Below are positions 6,901 to 9,874 of a stretch of 9,874 bases of DNA, piece after piece. Position numbers and translations under genes: made by a program. This DNA is from Candidatus Methanomethylophilaceae archaeon (lineage in GTDB: Archaea; Thermoplasmatota; Thermoplasmata; Methanomassiliicoccales; Methanomethylophilaceae). A model generated the notes under the pieces. The model was not told where the DNA came from. It saw only the letters and a list, made by a program, of their open reading frames with translations, and did no database searches. Where the stretch lies: contig JAFVET010000163.1 in the NCBI GenBank assembly GCA_017475875.1, positions 1 to 9,874 on the forward strand. The letters are read 5' to 3'. Positions within the stretch are counted from its first letter, which is position 1, and each line of letters opens with the position of its first letter.

Positions 6901-7953
6901 CAGGATCTTCATGCTAGACGGGATGGCCACTGATTCGAGATATTTGCACCCAGACAGCGTGTTGATCGAGGTTACACCGGAAGGAATAGAGATGGAAGTG
7001 ACCTCGGGGCCAGCGGCACAACTCACCAATGTTCCCGATGATACGATCATGACCCCGTCCTTGATACACGGCGAGGTTCCGGAGAATGAATTCAGAGAGA
7101 CCAACCCGCTGAAGGCACCGGAACCCACCTGTGTCAAAGTGGACGGCAGGGTCACGGAACGGAGGGACTCGTGGCCGGAGAATGCATTCACCCCCACCTT
7201 CTGGATACCTTCGGAAATCACGAGGGTCTCGAGAGGGACGTCTGGGTTATGGTATACGGTACCGCCTTCTCCCACTGAGAAGACATCGAAATCCACACCT
7301 GCCAGCTTGATCTGGGCGGGAACCACGAGGTTCGGTACGGCGGTCATGATTCCGCTGATGCCCAACTGGCGTGATTCGGGGTTGTTGAGGACCTTGCACC
7401 GTATTCCGTCCTGCTCGAAAACCATGTTGCGATACGGAATCGCGGTCAGAGTAAGATCACCATCGGAACCGACGAATGCCAAGTTTCTAAGATTGTCCGA
7501 TGTCACGTCGAGAACGTTCCCCTTTTCGTCATGGAACGTCTGTCCGTCGAAGGCGTGGCCACCTATCGATCCTACGTTAGATGAAATCCAAACCGCCTCT
7601 AACGCGGGACAGTCGGAGAAGGCATAGGTCCCGATCGATGTGACCGCCCCGAGTACAAGAGCGGCTTTCAAAGTCGGTTTGTACGACTGCCAAGGCGAAT
7701 CCGACGAGGTGTAGTCAGGCATGTTGCCGCTACCAGTCACCGTGAGGACGCCTTTGTCGTCCACTGTCCAATTGATCTTCCCTTCGGAACCGCTTGCCAC
7801 GTTCGCGGCGTCGAGTTCCTGATCGGAAGCGAGCGCGAAGACCGCCGCAGCCGAAAGGACTAGAATGGCGGTCACGACTGCCATATAACCGAGGGAACGC
7901 TGTGGGCCCCTCCCCCGTTTTGCAGTCACCTTCGAATAGTATGCACTGCTCAT
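3913..7953 (-). CDS. Giant BspA-like leucine-rich-repeat surface protein
   Basis: 1346 residues. A basic N-terminus (KRGRGPQR) precedes a hydrophobic segment at about 22-42 ending ALAS, a signal peptide or signal-anchor, so the protein is exported. Residues 57-82 (KINWTVDDKGVLTVTGSG, NMPDY) are the module that opens many gut-microbe BspA-like proteins. About 31 LRR_5-type repeats follow, period about 23, marked by AF-x-GC-(S/T)-L-x-x-V. From residue 535 the repeats are grouped into modules starting at 535, 697, 859, 1021 and 1160, each a non-LRR linker plus three or four LRRs, and the chain ends just after a seventh linker begins (1324). Likely role is surface adhesion or binding; partner unknown. 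There is no C-terminal transmembrane segment or sorting motif; the tail is ESAEEEA. Start chosen at 7953 because it keeps the basic region; a TATA-like box lies about 25-35 nt upstream and the Shine-Dalgarno is weak. Confidence 0.93.
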   Translation of the reverse strand: MSSAYYSKVTAKRGRGPQRSLGYMAVVTAILVLSAAAVFALASDQELDAANVASGSEGKINWTVDDKGVLTVTGSGNMPDYTSSDSPWQSYKPTLKAALVLGAVTSIGTYAFSDCPALEAVWISSNVGSIGGHAFDGQTFHDEKGNVLDVTSDNLRNLAFVGSDGDLTLTAIPYRNMVFEQDGIRCKVLNNPESRQLGISGIMTAVPNLVVPAQIKLAGVDFDVFSVGEGGTVYHNPDVPLETLVISEGIQKVGVNAFSGHESLRSVTLPSTLTQVGSGAFSGLVSLNSFSGTSPCIKDGVMIVSSGTLVSCAAGPEVTSISIPSGVTSINTLSGCKYLESVAIPSSMKILTSYSFRDCTSLQSIDIPGTITTFDYGAFWNCASMKTATVGEGITSLPANAFIYCESLESVSLPSTLKKIGYGAFADCKSLKVADIPAGVTELGGWMFEGCSSLVSVTFPDSFDTIGANMFSGCSSLESLDLPDGITKLYRNIIEGCSSLKTFSIPSSVTYIDGTLGYTFVDEDGNLLADTAEDLSGYRFIKFDGKMCRVGASVGDVFTSGGLSYSVISTNLLRVSLLGSVDEIEELAVPSTVKYCGKDFEVTSVAKDAFKDSQTLVSVTLGKGMLRLYSGAFEGCSNLQEVDMGSTLKTIEADAFAGCGSLTTVVVSSKLASLDASAFDVVFHKGTAVLATTPADLKGKTFTGTGGHHYANGSVVKNTVVDTGDMTFKVVNTNPKRVSLLGAVDGIVDMEIPATVYAGGSTYDVTSVAAEAFKDYSGLKSVSMTSVTTIYANAFNGCTSLEYVDLSDVLKTIETGAFAGCGSIKSIGFPTTLSTLSKSAFDCTFHNGSKTLSKTVSALKGLDFEGSGNGHLYVDGIGVGVPFTVDGFVYSIANLNPTRASLIGFESVSEALIIPSSVTYKGKTFDITSVGTDAFKGCTDLEYVALPDGLLRVYSGAFEGCTSLTYVGMPSSLKTIEERAFYGCPLEIVEGPTALSSLGADAFSVTFHKGTPAIDATVKNIKGKFFSGLGGHLYLEGSVKKNTVIDTGDLQFKVVNMSPTRVSLIGGSDGIVDLVVPDFVPAGMDSFAVTSVAEGAFKGNTDLRHVDLGLTTTIYSEAFAGCTSIESVAFSPELKTLYKSAFDCTFYDGKKVLSETPASLKGKYFEGTDGDLYLDGIKIGYTFVSSGLEYSVVNLDPLRVSVTGYTEAMDVVIVMDHVKHLDRQFAVTSIGKGAFQNCTEVRNLLIAEGVLRVYSNAFAGCTNLTVVDFGTTVKTIESNAFKGCTGLEYVAFSYDLSSVSTTSFPATVFKDADGNVLAEKSANLVGRLFQGSDGVLFLVESAEEEA
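3985..6351 (-). repeat. Alternating long-period module array inside the LRR gene
   Basis: Five consecutive modules within the LRR gene, beginning (minus strand) at 6351, 5865, 5379, 4893 and 4476. The first three and the last are 162-164 codons; the fourth is 139, shorter by exactly one 23-residue LRR. Linkers alternate in two types. Type A (from 5865 and 4893) shares GSV-KNTV-DTGD-FKVVN and a DGIVD motif. Type B (from 6351, 5379 and 4476) shares a G-x-x-YS-x-x-N segment and LR(V/L)YS before the second LRR. The A-type modules lie 972 bp apart, twice 486, and remain visibly alike at the DNA level. Confidence 0.85.
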
Positions 7954-7976
7954 GAATGGAAAATGTCCTTACTGAC

Positions 7977-7987
7977 ACTATTATAGA
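7977..7987 (-). promoter_or_regulatory. TATA-like promoter of the LRR gene
   Basis: On the minus strand the sequence reads CTCTATAATAG, about 25-35 nt upstream of the ATG at 7953, consistent with an archaeal box A and a very short leader. GTAAGGAC lies closer to the gene, but more than 10 nt from the ATG, so it is a poor Shine-Dalgarno. Assigned on position and composition only. Confidence 0.45.
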
Positions 7988-8067
7988 GCACTATCCATAA
8001 CTCGAAGTTCTACAATGCCTCACGTACGACGGAATATGTGAGAGTGGGCATCGGTATGAAGTCGTTT

Positions 8068-8096
8068 AGCCGACGGCTCGGAATGAACCGTCGGCT
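8068..8096 (-). terminator. Hairpin just after the dehydrogenase stop, possible terminator
   Basis: AGCCGACGG (8068-8076) and CCGTCGGCT (8088-8096) form a perfect 9-bp stem with an 11-base loop, beginning 6 nt beyond the dehydrogenase stop codon on the minus strand. There is no poly-T on the exit side (the minus strand continues AAACGAC), so it is not a classical terminator; it may instead stabilise the 3' end of the mRNA. It could equally serve as an upstream element for the LRR gene, which begins about 115 nt further on. Confidence 0.5.
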
Positions 8097-8102
8097 TCGG
8101 AT

Positions 8103-9332
8103 TCACTGGGCCGCCTTCTTCGCCTTCTCGACGTAGCCGTTCCAGGCGGACTCGAGGTCGCTCCTCTGCATGGTGTCCATGACGTACTGGGCGAACTCGT
8201 CCCCGGTCGCCCCGGTGTCCCTGCCGGTCATGACGAGCTTGCGCTCGAACTGGCAGCAGATGTCGAGGGCCATCTCCAGCTTCCTTCCCTTCTCACCCTC
8301 CCCGATGTGGTTCATCATGAGGGCGACGGCCTTGATCATGGAGCATGGGTCGGCGTATTTGGCCCTGCCCTCAGTGACCATCCTCGGAGCGGAGCCGTGG
8401 ATGGCCTCGAACATGGCGTACCTCTTTCCGAGGTTGGCGGAACCCGCGGTCCCGACACCGCCCTGGATCTGGGCGGCCTCGTCGGTGATGATGTCACCGT
8501 AGAGGTTGGGCAGGACGAAGACCCTGAAGTCGGACCTGCGTGCGGGGTCGATGAGCTTGGCGGTGGCGATGTCTATGAACCAGTCGTCCCAGCGGACCTG
8601 GGGGTACTCCTTGGCGACCTTTTCGGCGATGCTCAGGAACTTCCCGTCGGTGGTCTTGATGATGTTGGCCTTGGTCACGAGTGACACGTAGTTGAGATTG
8701 TTCTTCGCCGCGTAGTCGAAACCGAGCCTGATGATCCTCTCCGTACCCTGGGTGGTGGCGACGCAGAAGTCCATGGCGAGGTCGTCGGTGACGTTCATCC
8801 CCTCGCTCCCCATCACGTAGGACCCCTCGGTGTTCTCCCTGAAGAAGGTCCAGTTGATCCCGAGCTCGGGAACGGAGACGGGTCTGACGTTGGCGAAGAG
8901 GTCGAGTTCCTTCCTCATGGCGACGTTGGCGCTCTCGATGTTGGGCCAGGGGTCGCCTTTCTTGGGGGTGGTAGTAGGTCCCTTGAGGATGACGTGACAC
9001 TTCTTGAGCTCCGCGAGCGTGTCGTCCGGGATCGCCTTCATCACCTCGACCCTCCTCTCTATGGTGAGACCGTCGATCTGTCTGATCTCGACCTTCCCGG
9101 CCTTGATCTTGTCCGCGAGCAGGAACTCCATGACCTTCTGGGCCGAAGCACAGATGTACGGCCCGATTCCGTCTCCTCCGCAGACCCCGATGATGAGCTT
9201 GTCGAGTTTCGAGTAGTCGACCCAGTCGCCCTCGCCTTTGAGCACCTCGACCCTCTCGAGCTGCTTCCTCAGGAGTTTTCCGAACTTCTCCTGCGCTTCC
9301 TGAATGGCCTTTTCGTCAACCATGTTGATCAC
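8103..9332 (-). CDS. icd: Isocitrate dehydrogenase (isocitrate/isopropylmalate family)
   Basis: Cytoplasmic oxidative decarboxylase, most likely isocitrate -> 2-oxoglutarate + CO2, feeding glutamate synthesis. Numbering is for the 409-residue GTG-start form. GDGIGP is at 53-58 and KGPTTTP at 117-123. The substrate loop has S134, N136 and R140, matching E. coli IDH S113, N115 and R119; with R150 and the FRENTEG segment (R165) this points to isocitrate rather than isopropylmalate. Y172 and K221 fit the catalytic Tyr/Lys, and D254, D280 and D284 the metal ligands. The nucleotide site is HGSAP (312-316) followed by R317-M318, where NADP enzymes usually have Lys-Tyr and NAD enzymes an acidic residue, so cofactor choice is open. 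An extra helical N-terminus of about 45 residues precedes the first strand. The start may really be the ATG at 9323, giving 406 residues. Divergent from the symporter gene. Confidence 0.9.
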   Translation of the reverse strand: MINMVDEKAIQEAQEKFGKLLRKQLERVEVLKGEGDWVDYSKLDKLIIGVCGGDGIGPYICASAQKVMEFLLADKIKAGKVEIRQIDGLTIERRVEVMKAIPDDTLAELKKCHVILKGPTTTPKKGDPWPNIESANVAMRKELDLFANVRPVSVPELGINWTFFRENTEGSYVMGSEGMNVTDDLAMDFCVATTQGTERIIRLGFDYAAKNNLNYVSLVTKANIIKTTDGKFLSIAEKVAKEYPQVRWDDWFIDIATAKLIDPARRSDFRVFVLPNLYGDIITDEAAQIQGGVGTAGSANLGKRYAMFEAIHGSAPRMVTEGRAKYADPCSMIKAVALMMNHIGEGEKGRKLEMALDICCQFERKLVMTGRDTGATGDEFAQYVMDTMQRSDLESAWNGYVEKAKKAAQ

Positions 9333-9338
9333 GACCCC
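9328..9338 (-). promoter_or_regulatory. Shine-Dalgarno-like sequence that argues for the ATG at 9323
   Basis: On the minus strand the bases before the internal ATG (9321-9323) read GGGGTCGTGATCAAC. GTGATC matches the distal half of the archaeal consensus GGAGGTGATC and leaves a 3-4 nt gap to that ATG. The GTG at 9330-9332 that could open a longer reading is therefore better explained as part of the ribosome-binding site. The same GTGAT arrangement precedes the UPF0200 kinase at 2974. Confidence 0.5.
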
Positions 9339-9352
9339 ATAAGAGGGGGCGG

Positions 9353-9364
9353 TATATGATATTT
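9353..9364 (-). promoter_or_regulatory. TATA-like promoter of the dehydrogenase gene
   Basis: On the minus strand AAATATCATATA, centred about 26 nt upstream of position 9332 and 35 nt upstream of the ATG at 9323. This would give a leader of about 9 nt or a leaderless message. Based on position and AT-richness within a GC-rich flank. Confidence 0.5.
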
Positions 9365-9426
9365 GACCGATTCGTACGCTGCGAAAGAGGAGAACACCGC
9401 TTCGAAAAACGCTGCGGAAGCCATCG

Positions 9427-9440
9427 TTTTACACATATCC
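9427..9440 (+). promoter_or_regulatory. TATA-like promoter of the symporter gene
   Basis: TTTTACACATATCC is the most AT-rich stretch before the symporter ATG at 9476, centred about 42 nt upstream, which predicts a leader of roughly 15 nt. A GGAG at 9455-9458 is too far (17 nt) from the ATG for a standard Shine-Dalgarno. The 143-nt divergent spacer 9333-9475 holds nothing else I can name. Confidence 0.4.
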
Positions 9441-9475
9441 TTTTTCTATGAGATAGGAGATTTCGTGGCGATATC

Positions 9476-9874
9476 ATGGATTACGCTGTACTGGCGGCGT
9501 TCATCGTCTACTTCATCGTCGTGCTGGGCGTAGGTTTCTACTTCTACAAGCGCTCGCACGGGATGGAGGATTACTTCCTCGGCGGAAGGGCGATGAACCC
9601 CTATGTCACCGCACTCTCGGCGCAGGCCTCCGATATGAGCAGCTGGATGCTCATGGGTCTGCCCGGGGTGGTCATGCTGCTCGGACTCGGCGAGGCCTGG
9701 ATAGGCATCGGCCTGGCAGCTGGATCGTACCTCTCCTGGCTCTTCGTGGCCAAGAAGCTCAGGAAGCACTCCGTCGTCGCAGGCAACGCGCTTACCGTGC
9801 CGGAGTTCTTCTCCAACCGCTACAAGGACGAGAAGGGATACCTGCGCATCGCTTGCGCCGTCATCATCCTGTTC
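9476..9874 (+). CDS. putP: PutP-like sodium/proline symporter, N-terminal part
   Basis: Sodium:solute symporter (SSS family), first 133 residues, running off the window end in frame; the family is about 500 residues, so roughly the first quarter is present. The first transmembrane segment is at about 2-24. The sequence EDYFLGGR (31-38), then PYVTALSAQASDMSSW (42-57), MGLPG (60-64) and E-x-W-I-x-I-G-L (73-80) follow E. coli PutP closely. D53 corresponds to the essential sodium-site D55 and S55 to S57; the PutP glycine (G58) is serine here (S56). NALTVPEFF (104-112) matches the loop before the next segment. Import of L-proline with sodium is the best guess, but substrate cannot be fixed within SSS from this part. 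ATG chosen because no in-frame alternative lies nearby upstream. Confidence 0.92.
   Translation, partial: MDYAVLAAFIVYFIVVLGVGFYFYKRSHGMEDYFLGGRAMNPYVTALSAQASDMSSWMLMGLPGVVMLLGLGEAWIGIGLAAGSYLSWLFVAKKLRKHSVVAGNALTVPEFFSNRYKDEKGYLRIACAVIILF

Noticed and set aside
5827..6933. A 368-codon open frame on the plus strand antisense to the LRR gene
   Set aside because: Its content mirrors the reverse complement of the repeated LRR codons; the minus-strand frame is continuous for 1346 codons with clear repeats.
8015..8051. Imperfect inverted repeat (CTCAC/GTGAG extended by ATGC/GCAT) upstream of the LRR gene
   Set aside because: Needs a five-base bulge to pair; too weak to distinguish from chance.
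8103..9332. Assignment of the dehydrogenase as LeuB or the methanogen homoisocitrate dehydrogenase AksF
   Set aside because: The S-x-N-x-x-x-R substrate loop and FRENTEG motif match isocitrate dehydrogenases better; I keep the family-level caveat.
1..9874. CRISPR array, insertion sequence, tRNA or rRNA, defence or phage module
   Set aside because: No short regularly spaced direct repeats, no transposase-like product, no tRNA-like cloverleaf, and all coding space is accounted for by the eight genes described.

Overview
The window reads as archaeal chromosome, most likely from a gut- or digester-type Thermoplasmata, with Methanomassiliicoccales the best guess. The reasons are: an archaeal aspartate transcarbamoylase pair (pyrB plus the zinc-binding regulatory pyrI), a UPF0200-type P-loop kinase that is essentially an archaeal family, AT-rich TATA-like boxes close to start codons, Shine-Dalgarno variants of the GGAGGTGATC type, and a very large BspA-like leucine-rich-repeat surface protein of the kind common in gut microbes. 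All seven complete genes end in TGA, which fits a lineage that avoids TAG. The lineage call is inference; no rRNA or tRNA is present to settle it.

Layout. (1) 26-1291, minus strand: a membrane-anchored, probably extracellular protein of unknown function. (2) 1292-1566: a divergent promoter region with a TATA-like element near each end. (3) 1567-3767, plus strand: a tight four-gene operon, pyrB-pyrI-UPF0200 kinase-small ORF, joined by two ATGA overlaps and a 4-nt gap and closed by a strong hairpin/poly-T terminator (3843-3888). (4) 3913-7953, minus strand: a 1346-residue leucine-rich-repeat protein, convergent with the pyr operon and sharing its terminator. Its C-terminal two thirds is an alternating array of about 162-residue modules. 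(5) 8103-9323 or 9332, minus strand: an isocitrate dehydrogenase-type oxidoreductase with a 9-bp hairpin just after its stop. (6) 9476 to the window end, plus strand: the first 133 residues of a PutP-like sodium/proline symporter, divergent from the dehydrogenase.

How they fit together. pyrB and pyrI encode the catalytic and allosteric chains of aspartate transcarbamoylase, the committed step of UMP synthesis. The two genes translationally linked behind them (a nucleotide-kinase-like protein and an 88-residue protein that resembles half of a TATA-binding-protein fold) have no established role here and are the most interesting functional unknowns. The two predicted surface proteins flank this housekeeping operon and look like the accessory, environment-facing part of the window. 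The dehydrogenase (2-oxoglutarate supply) and the symporter (proline or related solute uptake) are ordinary metabolic genes.

I see no insertion sequence, CRISPR array, tRNA, rRNA, phage gene or defence system. The main candidates for something undescribed are the alternating-module surface protein, the pyrBI-linked kinase/TBP-like pair, and the unrecognised N-glycan-site-bearing anchored protein.
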